Counted from the stretch's first letter, positions 1-7,816 are shown. The stretch is DNA of 28,745 nucleotides from an uncultured Collinsella sp. (GCA_900544755.1 UQWQ01000017.1:1-28745); one strand, 5' to 3'. Numbers and translations: made by a program. Notes: generated by a model from the letters alone, not told the origin.

Positions 1-921
1 GCCAATATTATCGCCAAGATGGCCAACGGCATCGCCGATGACCTCATCTCCACCACGCTGCTGGCAACGCCGCGACCCATCGTGATCGCACCCGCTATGA
101 ACAACGGCATGTGGAAGGCGCCGGCGACGCAGGCCAACATGGCCACGCTGCGCGAGCACGGTGTCCATGTGGTGGGACCCGGCAGCGGCTACCTTGCCTG
201 CGGCGACGTGGACACGGGGCGTATGAGCGAGCCCGAGGACATCGTCGAGGCTGTCTGTGAGGTGCTCAACCCCGTGCCGCAAGACCTGACGGGCAAGCGC
301 ATCGTCATCACCGCCGGCCCCACGCACGAGCCGATCGACCCGGTGCGATTCATCGGTAACCGGTCGTCGGGCAAGATGGGTATCGCCCTGGCGGGGGAGG
401 CCGCACGTCGCGGTGCCGCCGTCACGCTCGTGCTGGGACCGACATCGCTCGACGTTCCCCACGGCGTGGAGTGCGTGCGCGTGCAGACCGCCGCAGAAAT
501 GCTCCAGGCTGCGCTGAGCGCCTTTCAGACGGCCGATGTGGCCATTTGTGCGGCCGCTGTCGCCGACTACACCCCCGTATCCCCTGCGGACCATAAGCTC
601 AAAAAGGCCAACGAGCGCTTGGATCGCATCGAACTGGTCGAGACGGTCGATATTTTGGCTGAGCTTTCGCGCCAGAAGGGGGAGCGGTACGTGATCGGCT
701 TTGCGGCCGAGACCGATAACGTCCTGGAGTACGCACAGCGAAAGCTCGACCGCAAGGGTTGCGATGCCATTATCGCCAACGATGTCTCACGCGCCGATTC
801 GGGCTTTGGAACCGATACCAACAAGGCCTGGATTGTGAGCACAACGGGTACGCAAGAACTTCCCGTTCTAACAAAACCCCAGCTCGCAGATACAATTTTG
901 GACTTGCTTCAAAATTTGTAA
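1..921 (+). CDS. coaBC: CoaBC, phosphopantothenoylcysteine decarboxylase/synthetase (5' truncated)
   Basis: This bifunctional cytosolic enzyme of coenzyme A synthesis couples cysteine to 4'-phosphopantothenate (CoaB) and decarboxylates the product (CoaC). The reading frame is open to base 1 and opens with ANIIAKMANGIADDL, the conserved CoaC stretch around the ANT(I/L)xK-MANGIADDL signature, so the N-terminal flavin-binding part lies off the window. PAMNNGMW follows near residue 35 and is the conserved CoaC PxMN(x)xMW segment. The CoaB half starts near residue 95 with GKRIVITAGPTHEPIDPVR and FIGNRSSGKMG, the nucleotide-binding signature. KLKKA and IGFAAET are further CoaB landmarks. The stop is TAA at 919-921, directly followed by a tRNA promoter. 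The start codon cannot be seen. Confidence 0.96.
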   Translation, partial: ANIIAKMANGIADDLISTTLLATPRPIVIAPAMNNGMWKAPATQANMATLREHGVHVVGPGSGYLACGDVDTGRMSEPEDIVEAVCEVLNPVPQDLTGKRIVITAGPTHEPIDPVRFIGNRSSGKMGIALAGEAARRGAAVTLVLGPTSLDVPHGVECVRVQTAAEMLQAALSAFQTADVAICAAAVADYTPVSPADHKLKKANERLDRIELVETVDILAELSRQKGERYVIGFAAETDNVLEYAQRKLDRKGCDAIIANDVSRADSGFGTDTNKAWIVSTTGTQELPVLTKPQLADTILDLLQNL

Positions 922-929
922 AAAAGTTC

Positions 930-958
930 TTGCACAAGGACAAAGTTTCGGGTTAATA
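930..958 (+). promoter_or_regulatory. Putative sigma-70-type promoter of tRNA-Pro
   Basis: A TTGCAC -35 box (930-935) lies 17 bases before TTAATA (953-958). An overlapping TAATAT (954-959) gives an 18-base spacer. Transcription would start near 965-970, about 35 bases before the tRNA. The boxes sit between the coaBC stop and the tRNA, where a separate promoter is expected. Confidence 0.55.
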
Positions 959-1001
959 TACTCCCTGTTGCGAGCGAGAGCAGAGCAACAAACAAAAGCT
1001 T

Positions 1002-1078
<77 letters not shown>

Positions 1079-1087
1079 GAAGTTTGC

Positions 1088-1117
1088 AGGTCAGGTACCT
1101 AGTGCCTGACCTTTTTT
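1088..1117 (+). terminator. Rho-independent terminator of tRNA-Pro
   Basis: AGGTCAGG (1088-1095) pairs perfectly with CCTGACCT (1105-1112) across a 9-base loop, and the stem runs into a T tract (1112-1117). It lies ten bases after the tRNA CCA end. Confidence 0.88.
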
Positions 1118-1120
1118 GTT

Positions 1121-1150
1121 TTAAGCAATTGCTTAATTTTGATTAAGCAA
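1121..1150. repeat. 16-bp perfect palindrome with an extra half-site
   Basis: TTAAGCAATTGCTTAA (1121-1136) is its own reverse complement. After TTTTGA comes TTAAGCAAT, a third copy of the half-site. The geometry resembles an operator, but the nearest gene downstream on the plus strand is thousands of bases away. The function is unknown. Confidence 0.5.
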
Positions 1151-1540
1151 TAGGGTGCCAAAAATCTACCTGCGCGATATTCGCCTTTTGCGGCTACTTG
1201 CGCGTTTTGCACGCGCTTGAGCCGATTTATTAACGCGATATGAATCTACATACGCGTAGCTGGTATGCAGCCGAGTACAGGCTGTATTTATCGCGGCGAT
1301 TAACACAGATATAGCGACTATAACGGACAAGCATGTCGCTGTATTTATTCCAGTAGTTCACTTGATCGGTGGACAAGTGGGCTGTTGCAACGAAACGCCA
1401 AGCGGGATGGGCTCTATACGAGGACGCCGCAGGGTAATGGCGGGGGAGTGCGGCGGGCGCTCTGAGAGCCGCTGTGTGACCCCATGTCTCCTTAACTCGA
1501 TAATTTGTGTTTCAAGCCACGAATCGGTCGAGCAATTGCC
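1151..1540. other. Gene-free stretch between tRNA-Pro and the accessory block
   Basis: I see no convincing gene here. The first 200 bases are AT-richer than either flank and contain short repeated words such as GCTGTATTTAT (near 1269 and 1338) and CGCGATAT. The rest has scattered short reading frames without ribosome sites or family resemblance. It may be eroded coding sequence or an insertion scar. Confidence 0.4.
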
Positions 1541-1573
1541 AAAAGAAAGGCCCATGCAGGATTGCACGGGCCT
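1541..1573 (-). terminator. Rho-independent terminator of the kinase/regulator pair
   Basis: On the minus strand AGGCCC-G-TGCA and TGCA-T-GGGCCT (plus-strand arms 1563-1573 and 1548-1558) pair around a 4-base loop with one internal mismatch. The stem is followed by TTTCTTTT. It lies about 110 bases beyond the kinase stop codon. Confidence 0.75.
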
Positions 1574-1684
1574 TACATCAGATCAAATTTGAGCTAGAAG
1601 CACCAAATGGGGCAGACGCAACACCATCTCGTCGCGGCCTCGGCGAGCGACATATCGCAGTCGAGGTAGACATCGAGGAAATCG

Positions 1685-3082
1685 TCAGATCCCGCACAGG
1701 GGGACCGCGATGGTGGCCACCGCGCCGCCCGAGGGGCTGTTGGCGAGCGAGACGGAGCCCCCGTGGGCGCTCGCGGCCTCGGAGGCGACGTGGAGGCCGA
1801 GCCCGTAGTGGCGGCCTCCGTCGCGCGAGGAGCGGGACGAGTCGTCTGTGAAGAGGCGCTCGCAGCCGCGTTCGAGGGCGGCGGGAGAAAAGCCCGGTCC
1901 GTCGTCGGCCACCTCGATGACGAGGTGTCCGCCCGCGACGTCGCAGGAGACCGCCACGCGCGAGCGCGCGTGCTCGGCGGCGTTGGCCACGAGGTTCGCG
2001 GCGGCTCGCGCCAGGGCGGTTCGGTCGAGTAGGGCCTCGGGCGCGCCCGCGACAGCGGGGCCCGTGGCCGCGTTGAGCGTCACGCCTCGCGCCCGGGCGA
2101 TCTGGGCGGCCTCGGCGAGGACCTGTTCGCAGAGCTCGGCCGGCCGCATGGGGGCCCTCTCCGCCCCGCCGGACCCGCGCGAGGCCTCGATGAGCAGGCG
2201 CACGTAGTCGTCGAGCCTTTCGACACTGCCGGCTATGTCGCGCGCGGCGGCCGCGAGGTCGGCGTCTTTCTCGTCTTCCAGCTCCTCCGCCACGAAGTCG
2301 GCGTTGGCGCGCAGCACGGTGAGCGGCGTCTTGAGGTCGTGGGCGATCGACGTCATCTGCTCGCGCTGCCCCCGCTCCGCGGCCCAGCGGGCCTCGAGCG
2401 ACTCGGCGAGGGAGGCCCGCATGGTGTCCATCGCGGCGAGGACGTCGTTCACCTCGCGCACGTTGGTGCTGCCGACCGCGAAGTCGAGCTCCCCCGCGCC
2501 GACGCGCCCCGCCGCCTCCGCGAGCGGCGCCATCTTGCGCGAGATCACGCGGCTCGCGCGGCGCGCCACGAGCGCGAGCGCGAGCGCGCTTCCCACAGCG
2601 GCGCCGACGAGCATGAGGTTCTGCGGGTTGGGAAGCAGGCCGGCGAGATCGCGCGAGACCCACTGCGGCAGGTACTCGCTGACGAGTGCGCAGGCCCCGC
2701 CGCCCTTGAGCGGGAACGCGGCGTAGGTGAGGCCCGAGCCCCCGCCCTCGATCTCCACTGTGCCCGGATCCGCGGCGAGTGCCGTACTGGCCATTTCCGT
2801 CGCGTCCTCGAGCCGCGTGCCCTCGAGGTCTGTCATCATCACGTTTCCGTCCTTGTTCAGGATGAGGTAGCGGTAGGCCGTCGGCACGTCCTGCTGCCCG
2901 CAGACGCCGTCGCGTGCCAGGCCCTCCGCGACATCGCGCGCATTGGCCGGCCCCCAGCTTGCCTCGTAGACGAAGCCCGCGTTGATCGCCGCGGAGAGCA
3001 CCATGAGCGAGGCGAGCCACGCCGTGGCGACCGCCGCGAACGCGTAGGCGAAGTAGCGCGCGATGACGAAGGAGAGCGGCAT
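1685..3082 (-). CDS. Membrane sensor histidine kinase, OmpR-partner type
   Basis: This is a membrane-bound sensor kinase that autophosphorylates and passes phosphate to a response regulator. From ATG 3082 the protein has 465 residues: a membrane segment near 5-30, an extracytoplasmic sensor region, a second segment near 145-165 (LMLVGAAVGSALALALVA), a HAMP-like linker, the H box SIAHDLKTPLTVLR with the phospho-acceptor His, an N box (NLVANAAEHA), G1 (ADDGPGF) and G2 (YGLGLHVASEAASAHGG). An upstream GTG at 3121 would overlap the regulator by 13 bases. I prefer ATG 3082 because the membrane helix follows at once and GAGG precedes it. The gene is far more GC-rich than its neighbours, with third positions almost all G or C. 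Its regulator is broken, so signalling is probably lost or rerouted. Confidence 0.9.
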   Translation of the reverse strand: MPLSFVIARYFAYAFAAVATAWLASLMVLSAAINAGFVYEASWGPANARDVAEGLARDGVCGQQDVPTAYRYLILNKDGNVMMTDLEGTRLEDATEMASTALAADPGTVEIEGGGSGLTYAAFPLKGGGACALVSEYLPQWVSRDLAGLLPNPQNLMLVGAAVGSALALALVARRASRVISRKMAPLAEAAGRVGAGELDFAVGSTNVREVNDVLAAMDTMRASLAESLEARWAAERGQREQMTSIAHDLKTPLTVLRANADFVAEELEDEKDADLAAAARDIAGSVERLDDYVRLLIEASRGSGGAERAPMRPAELCEQVLAEAAQIARARGVTLNAATGPAVAGAPEALLDRTALARAAANLVANAAEHARSRVAVSCDVAGGHLVIEVADDGPGFSPAALERGCERLFTDDSSRSSRDGGRHYGLGLHVASEAASAHGGSVSLANSPSGGAVATIAVPLCGI

Positions 3083-3108
3083 GCCCCCGCGACCTCGCGC
3101 CCCGGTCC

Positions 3109-3461
3109 TCAGAGCTGCCACTTGTACCCCATCCCCCAGACGGTCGCGATCGGATCGGCGCCGGCCTCGGAGAGTTTCCTCCGGGCGCGGCTGACCTGCA
3201 TGGATATGGCCGCGTCGTCGGCGTCGCTCTCCCAGCCGAGCACCGCCTCGCGTATCTGCGCGCGGCTCATGACCTGCCCGGGGTGGCGCGCGAGGTACTG
3301 GCAGATGGCGTACTCGGTGGGAGTGAGCGGCACGGCCTCGCCGCCCACGGCGAGGTCGCGCGCCCCGAGGTCGATCCGCACCTCCCCGAAGGAGAGGGCG
3401 TGCGAGCGCGGCCGGCGCTCACGGCGTAGATGGGCCGCGACCTTGGCGCGCAGTTCCGCGG
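3109..3461 (-). pseudogene. Response regulator remnant: winged-helix domain only
   Basis: The frame encodes the C-terminal DNA-binding half of an OmpR/PhoB-type regulator: the linker ELRAKVAAHLRRERR, then LTPTEYAICQYLARHPGQVMS, RAQIREAVLGW, the recognition-helix region MQVSRARRKL and the terminal hairpin VWGMGYKWQL. Family members have about 220-230 residues. The receiver domain (about 120 residues) is missing because the frame enters the IS21 end at 3462 and stops at a TAG in its inverted repeat (3475-3477). The only plausible restart I see is GTG 3381, giving 90 residues. That product could still bind DNA but could not be controlled by phosphorylation. The kinase gene follows downstream. 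Confidence 0.85.
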
Positions 3462-3560
3462 TGTTAGCGTCAATCTATTTTTCACCAGTTTCGCTAAACA
3501 GGCGCGCCGTTCGCGCAAAGGCGGTTTCACCGGTTGCGCTAACGTATTTTCACCGATTCC
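3462..3560. repeat. IS21 end distal to istA: inverted repeat and internal binding-site repeats
   Basis: After the terminal TGTTAGCG, the word TTCACCRGTTKCGCTAAC occurs at 3481-3499 and 3526-3544, with a partial third copy (TTTTCACCGATTCC) at 3547-3560. The steps of 45 and 23 bases fit a 22-23 base phase, about two DNA turns. These are probable transposase-binding sites matching those at the other end in inverted orientation. Confidence 0.75.
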
Positions 3561-3562
3561 GG

Positions 3563-4336
3563 TCACGGCTTGACGGGGCCGTCCCTCGGCAGGTCCTTCA
3601 GCCTGTAGGACCTGCCGGTTATCTTGACCAGGTGGCAGTGGTGGCACACCCTGTCCGCGATCGCGCTCGCCGCCACGTCGTCCCCGAACACCCTGCCCCA
3701 GCCGCTGATCCCCACGTTGGTGGTGATGATCGTCGAGCGCTGCTCGTAGCGCGTCGATATCAGCTGGAACAGCAGGTCCGCGCCCGCGCCGCCGACGTCG
3801 AGGTAGCCGAGCTCGTCGATGATCAGCAGCCTCGAGTGGGCGTAGTACTTGAGCCTCTTCTTGAGGATGCCGCGCGACGAGGCGTCCTCCAGGTCCTCGA
3901 CGAGCCGGGCGCAGTCCACGAACCTGACCTCGCGCCCCGCCCTGACGGCCTCGATGCCCAGCGCGACGGCGAGGTGCGTCTTGCCCACGCCGGGGCTCCC
4001 CACGAGCAGGACGTTCTCGGCCCGCTCGACGAACCTCAGGGTCGCGAGCTCCTCGATCTCTGCGCGCGGGACCGACGGCTGGAAGTCCCAGTCGAAGTCC
4101 GCCAGCCCCTTGACGTAGGGGAACCCCGACGAACGTATGCGCTGGTTGGTGATCCTGACCTCCCGGGCGGCGACCTCGACGCGCGTCATCTCCTCGAGGG
4201 CGGAGGCGAAGCCCCGCTCGCCCGCGGCGACCATCCTCACGTAGTCGGGCAGGGACGCCGCCATCTCGTGCAGCCCGAGCGCGGAGAGGTTCGCCTGCGC
4301 CCTGATCGAGGGGCTGCCCTCCGCGACGGCGCCCAT
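3563..4336 (-). CDS. istB: IstB, IS21-family helper ATPase
   Basis: IstB is the AAA+ ATPase that assists the IS21 transposase, as MuB and DnaC-like proteins do, in target selection and strand transfer. The 257-residue frame from ATG 4336 has the normal family length. It shows the Walker A motif GSPGVGKTHLA, a Walker B region LLIIDELGYL, sensor-1-like STIITTNVGISGW, and an arginine-containing C-terminal part (IADRVCHHCHLVKITGRSYRL). Its start overlaps the istA stop in the sequence TGATG, which points to translational coupling. The frame stays open upstream, but that part only shadows istA. Confidence 0.94.
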   Translation of the reverse strand: MGAVAEGSPSIRAQANLSALGLHEMAASLPDYVRMVAAGERGFASALEEMTRVEVAAREVRITNQRIRSSGFPYVKGLADFDWDFQPSVPRAEIEELATLRFVERAENVLLVGSPGVGKTHLAVALGIEAVRAGREVRFVDCARLVEDLEDASSRGILKKRLKYYAHSRLLIIDELGYLDVGGAGADLLFQLISTRYEQRSTIITTNVGISGWGRVFGDDVAASAIADRVCHHCHLVKITGRSYRLKDLPRDGPVKP

Positions 4337-5568
4337 CACGCCCCTCCGAGCGAGTCGAGCAGCGCGAGGTTGGCGCGCGCGGCCTCGGCGATGTCCGCGT
4401 CGGCCAGGCCCCGCTTCCCCTCGAGGGCCTGCCCATAGTGGTCGGGGTCGTAGTTGATGGGCCTCGACGGCCCGGACGCGGCGTCGTGGACGGCGACCTC
4501 CTCGCCGGCCATCCTCACAACGACCTGGCCGCCGGGCATCGCTATGACGCTCACGCGCCGGCCGATGCAGCGCCTGGGCACGGACCACTCCCTGCCGGCG
4601 GCCCTGACGAGCATGGTCGGCGGGACGGTCTGGACGCTCACGTCGCCCACCATCGACTCGAGGAGCCGGAGGTTCCCGATGGGCCGCAGGCTCTCCTTCT
4701 CCCGCATGAACAGCGCGTCGGGCGGCAGGCCGGTGGTGCGGTTCGGCTCCGAGTTGGCCTGGGCCTCGACCCGGGCCACCGCCTCGGCGAGGCCGCTCCA
4801 CCCGGTGAACTCGCCGCCGTAGGCGAGCAGGCGGTTCAGGAAGCGGTTGGCCGACTCGTCCTTGCCCTTGGTCTGCGGCGAGCGCGGCGCGCAGAGTCTG
4901 AGCTCGAAGCCGGCCTCCCGCGCGAACCGCCACGCCCTCTCCTGCCTGGTCCTCCTGCGGCCCGAGACGGTCACCAGGCACGACATGTTGTCCGTGATGC
5001 ACTCCTCCGGGACGCCGCCGAGGCGGGTGAAGGTGGCGAGCAGGCAGGGCAGCAGGTCGTCGAGCGTGCGGCTCCTGACCGGTATGAAGCGGTGCTTCCG
5101 GGAGTAGCCGAGCGTCGCGGTGAACACGCTGAACTCGAAGACCTCGCCCTCCGAGTCGACGAGCCTCATGCCCTCCTTCCAGTCGAACTGCAGCTGCCTG
5201 CCCGGGGGCGTCTCGAACCGCGGGTGCGGCTCGCGGCCGCCCGCGCCCCCGAAGGGCACGTCGCGGGCCCGGCACCACGCGGTGAAGGCGCCGTACCCGG
5301 GCAGCCCCTCCCCGCGGCCCTCGCGCAGGAACGCGTAGACTGCCATCTTGGTCATCCCGGGCAGCTGGGCCTTCGCGCGGATCACCTCCTCGAGCGGGTC
5401 GAAGGCGCTGCCCCTCGCGGACCTCCCGTCGGCGGCGGACTCGCCCTCCCGCCAGTACTTGGCGACCGTGTGCCGGTCCATGCCGTGCCTCCTCGCGATC
5501 TCGCTGAAGTTCGGCTTCGCGCCGGACCCCCTGTAGACGTTCAGCTCTCCCATTACGTTTCGCTCCAT
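4336..5568 (-). CDS. istA: IstA, IS21-family DDE transposase
   Basis: IstA cuts and joins the element ends. The 410-residue protein has an N-terminal helix-turn-helix (FSEIARRHGMDRHTVAKYWRE), then a retroviral-integrase-type core. Likely catalytic residues are Asp in QFDWKEG, Asp in CITDNMSCLV and Glu in SPQTKGKDESANRF. The C-terminal part contains the basic segment VPRRCIGRRVSV. The start at 5568 is preceded by GAGGAG at good distance; a second ATG five codons in is also possible. The stop overlaps the istB start. I see no frameshift or missing motif, so the element may still be active. Confidence 0.94.
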   Translation of the reverse strand: MERNVMGELNVYRGSGAKPNFSEIARRHGMDRHTVAKYWREGESAADGRSARGSAFDPLEEVIRAKAQLPGMTKMAVYAFLREGRGEGLPGYGAFTAWCRARDVPFGGAGGREPHPRFETPPGRQLQFDWKEGMRLVDSEGEVFEFSVFTATLGYSRKHRFIPVRSRTLDDLLPCLLATFTRLGGVPEECITDNMSCLVTVSGRRRTRQERAWRFAREAGFELRLCAPRSPQTKGKDESANRFLNRLLAYGGEFTGWSGLAEAVARVEAQANSEPNRTTGLPPDALFMREKESLRPIGNLRLLESMVGDVSVQTVPPTMLVRAAGREWSVPRRCIGRRVSVIAMPGGQVVVRMAGEEVAVHDAASGPSRPINYDPDHYGQALEGKRGLADADIAEAARANLALLDSLGGA

Positions 5569-5610
5569 ATCCCGCTCCTCCCGGGTCGGATACCCGATCG
5601 GAGCATAGTT

Positions 5611-5717
5611 CCGTTAGCGCAGTTGGTGAAAGTACGTTAGCGGGGTCGGCGAAAGCGCGTTAGCGCATTCGGCGAGATGCGTTTGCGAAAGTGGTCAATT
5701 TTAGATTAGCGCTAACA
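5611..5717. repeat. IS21 end next to istA: four phased ~23-bp repeats and inverted repeat
   Basis: Units beginning CGTTAGCG (or CGTTTGCG in the last) start at 5612, 5635, 5658 and 5680, so the period is 23, 23 and 22 bases. Each continues with a variable 5-base stretch; the first three then have GGYGARA and the fourth has GGTCAA. The array ends in the terminal inverted repeat (CGCTAACA at 5710-5717). The promoter of istA probably lies within or beside it. These are likely transposase-binding sites. Confidence 0.8.
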
Positions 5718-6171
5718 CCTGGCCGCCCGGATATCGGAGGCCCTCGACGAGGCCGGGGCCCTCGAGGCCGAGACGGCGGCGCTGCTCGAGGGCGACGAGA
5801 CCTACGCGTGCCTGCTCACCGTGCCCGGCATCGGCCCGAGCACCGCGGCGCAGCTCGCGGTGTCGGTCGACATCGCGAGGTTCCCGGACCACGACCACCT
5901 GGCCTCGTACCGCGGCATAGCCCCGAGGGTGAGGAGCTCCGGCACGTCGGTGAGGTCGGTCAGGGCGTCCAGGCGGGGCGACGCGAGGCTCAAGTCCCTG
6001 CTGATCTTCTCGTGCAACAGCCTGGTGAGGTCGTCGGGGCGCTACGGCGAGTACTGCCGGGCCTGCAGGGCGCGGGGCATGGGGCACGGGCGGGCGCTCA
6101 AGGCCGTCGCGAGGAAGCGGCTCAGGGCGATATACGCCGTGATGCGCGACCGGGTGCCCTACCGGGAGTAG
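5718..6171 (+). pseudogene. IS110-family transposase, C-terminal remnant
   Basis: The frame continues from the IS21 boundary with no start codon at its head; a TAA lies in the IS21 end (5713-5715). It encodes about 150 residues of the C-terminal domain of an IS110-type transposase: VPGIGPSTAAQLAVSVDIARF, then YRGIAPRVRSSGTSVRSVR, RRGDARLKSLLIFSCNSLVR and a basic tail. The N-terminal catalytic half (RuvC-like DEDD fold) is absent. Soon after the stop, GTTGACAAAACTATAGGAAC (6180-6199) resembles the right ends of IS110 elements, so that end probably survives. The IS21 end abuts it without a target duplication. Confidence 0.85.
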
Positions 6172-6222
6172 CGTCGAAGGTTGACAAAACTATAGGAACA
6201 CCCAATGAGTACCTAATGAGTA

Positions 6223-6291
6223 AACAAAGAGTGCGACGGAATGGCTCCCCTTGGCAGCTTAAAGCCGTCATGCAGGAACCATTCCGTCGCA
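6223..6291 (-). terminator. Large hairpin, probable terminator of the GH140-like gene
   Basis: A 13-bp perfect inverted repeat, TGCGACGGAATGG at 6232-6244 and its complement at 6279-6291, encloses 34 bases. Read on the minus strand it is followed by CTCTTTGTTTACTC. It lies 43 bases after the stop at 6335. It could also be a remnant of another mobile end. Confidence 0.5.
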
Positions 6292-6334
6292 GCCTAATGA
6301 AAGGGACTGGGTTGTAAATGTTGGAGAAGAGCCG

Positions 6335-7648
6335 TTAGCGCCCGGGGGCCAGGATCACCAGCGCGTCGTGCTCAAAGGGATGCTGCGCCACGCGCACGGT
6401 GCCGTCACCGTTGTCACGGACGGGCAGCTTTGCGATGCGCTTGTCCTCCATGTCGAGGACCGTCGCCGTCCAGCCACGCGCGCCGTCGAGCTTAAACTTG
6501 AGCGCCGTGGTGCGCGGCAGGTACGTGACGACGCGATCGCCAACGCGCGCCACACGGATGGCCTCGCGCGCGTCGTCGAGGAGCTCCTGCGCCGGAACCA
6601 CGGCAAGTGCATCGTCGGCAGCCGTAGCGCCCAGGGCGGCAAGCACGTGCTCGATCGCGCCAAAGTCCCACACACCCGCAAACTGCAGGCACTCTTGCCA
6701 GCGGAACGGCATGTCAAAGCCCTCGCCCAGCACCGAACCTTGGCTGCGCGATGTCTGCCAGTTCCAAACGCCGTGTGCGCCGTAAGTTACGCCGGCACTG
6801 GCGCCGGCAAGAATCGACGACCATACGCTCGCGCGGCAATCCTGCGCGGTAAAACGCCAGTAGACGTTGCGCGACGCACCCATCTGCTCGTAGCAAGGCT
6901 CGGAGTTGACCATCGGCTTTTTGGGATAGTTGGCGATAAAGTCCTGCGGCAGACGCCATGCCTCGGGCTGGCCCTCGTAGTTGTGGCCGGGCTGGAACAT
7001 ATAAAAGTCCAGACGGTCCAGATACTGCGCCGGAATGGTGCGGTTACCGCGGTTGATATGCATGGTGCGCAGTGCCTCGGGCGCGCGCTTGACGACCTCG
7101 TCGAGGGCGTCCTCGTAATAGGCGATCGCCTCGTCGCCGGCAAAGTCGGTATCGCCCGTCACCACGTAGACGGGGTCGAACTCGCCCAGGTTCTCGACGA
7201 CGCGGGCAACGTGGGCGCGAACCTCCTCACGCGGCATAACCTCGGCGCCGCAACGCTCGGCGATCTTGGCGCCCCAGGTACCGGGCACGTAATTGCACCA
7301 CATGAGCACGAGCGCCGGACGAATGCCGTGCTCGACGGCAGCACGGCACATGGCGGCGGCACGATCCCAGTACGCCTGGTTGGGACGGGACCAATCAAAG
7401 TGCACGCCGTCCTCGCTGGCATAGGGCCAAATGCCCAGGTCGGGGCAGCAGCGATCCCACTGCGGCAGCGTGTTGATCTGCAGTGCGTTCATGCCCTGCT
7501 CGGCACGGCGGGTCAGGTAGTAATCCCAGTCGTTCTCGGCGATGCTCGTAAATGCGCTCCAGCACGTATCGGCAAACCAGAAGAACGGTTTGCCCTCGCA
7601 CAAAAAGCCATCCTGGCGACCGTTGACGGTCAGCTTTCCCAAACTCAT
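6335..7648 (-). CDS. Cytoplasmic DUF4038/GH140-like glycoside hydrolase
   Basis: The 437-residue protein matches the DUF4038 family, whose characterised GH140 members remove apiose from pectin fragments. The N-terminal part has the family opening (GKPFFWFADTCWSAF near 19-33, then NALQINTLPQWD). It forms a presumed TIM barrel with likely acid/base D166 in VTGDTDF and nucleophile E250 in NSEPCYE. The C-terminal 90 residues form a beta-rich domain, as in other family members. There is no signal peptide, so it should act on imported material. ATG 7648 is chosen because AAAGGA is eight bases upstream; the ATG six bases earlier lies too close to that site. It follows the PTS gene on the same strand and may be cotranscribed. 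The substrate is not known; apiosides are one possibility. Confidence 0.82.
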   Translation of the reverse strand: MSLGKLTVNGRQDGFLCEGKPFFWFADTCWSAFTSIAENDWDYYLTRRAEQGMNALQINTLPQWDRCCPDLGIWPYASEDGVHFDWSRPNQAYWDRAAAMCRAAVEHGIRPALVLMWCNYVPGTWGAKIAERCGAEVMPREEVRAHVARVVENLGEFDPVYVVTGDTDFAGDEAIAYYEDALDEVVKRAPEALRTMHINRGNRTIPAQYLDRLDFYMFQPGHNYEGQPEAWRLPQDFIANYPKKPMVNSEPCYEQMGASRNVYWRFTAQDCRASVWSSILAGASAGVTYGAHGVWNWQTSRSQGSVLGEGFDMPFRWQECLQFAGVWDFGAIEHVLAALGATAADDALAVVPAQELLDDAREAIRVARVGDRVVTYLPRTTALKFKLDGARGWTATVLDMEDKRIAKLPVRDNGDGTVRVAQHPFEHDALVILAPGR

Positions 7649-7690
7649 CTGCATGTCCTTTCGTTTGATAAAGGATTTGCGAACCGCCGA

Positions 7691-7721
7691 GGGCTTTCGC
7701 GGTAACCCCGCGCGAAAGCCC
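7691..7721. repeat. 11-bp perfect hairpin in the leader of the GH140-like gene
   Basis: GGGCTTTCGCG (7691-7701) and CGCGAAAGCCC (7711-7721) enclose nine bases, about 45 bases before the start at 7648. There is no T tract. It could stabilise the processed 3' messenger or modulate expression after the PTS gene. Confidence 0.5.
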
Positions 7722-7782
7722 CCGCCGCTTGGCAAACCATCGCGGGCGAATCCCGTCCGCCCCATCAGTCTACCTTGCAAGA

Positions 7783-7816
7783 AGGGCCCCGCCGGGCTTA
7801 CGCCTGACGGGGCCCT
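7783..7816 (-). terminator. Hairpin after the PTS gene, weak or partial terminator
   Basis: AGGGCCCCG-type arms at 7783-7791 and 7808-7816 form a strong GC-rich stem with a 16-base loop, 41 bases after the PTS stop. On the minus strand it is followed by TTCTTGC, a poor T tract. Leaky termination would lower expression of the downstream hydrolase relative to the transporter. Confidence 0.5.

Larger units (their letters stand above)
3462..5717 (-). mobile_element. Complete IS21-family insertion sequence, 2256 bp
   Basis: The element begins TGTTAGCG and ends CGCTAACA. Its inverted ends match at 26 of the first 33 bases. It carries istA and istB on the minus strand in the usual order with overlapping stop and start codons, and both reading frames are open. 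Sub-terminal repeats occur at both ends, as known for IS21. The bases next to each end (CGCGG on the left, CCTGG on the right) do not form the short duplication this family normally makes. The left side is response-regulator coding sequence and the right side is an IS110 transposase, so the flanks were not originally contiguous. Confidence 0.92.

Noticed and set aside
1578..3020. A 480-codon minus-strand frame overlapping the sensor kinase
   Set aside because: It is a frame-shifted shadow of the kinase with an arginine-rich nonsense product; the kinase frame has all the expected motifs.
2339..4438. A long plus-strand open frame of about 700 codons across the kinase and IS21 genes
   Set aside because: It is antisense to well-supported genes in very GC-rich DNA, where opposite-strand frames stay open by codon bias. 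Its composition (Arg/Ala/Gly-rich) matches no family.
5611..5717. CRISPR-like array at the IS21 end
   Set aside because: The 23-base units have no separate spacers, vary within each unit and mirror sites at the other IS end. No cas genes are present.
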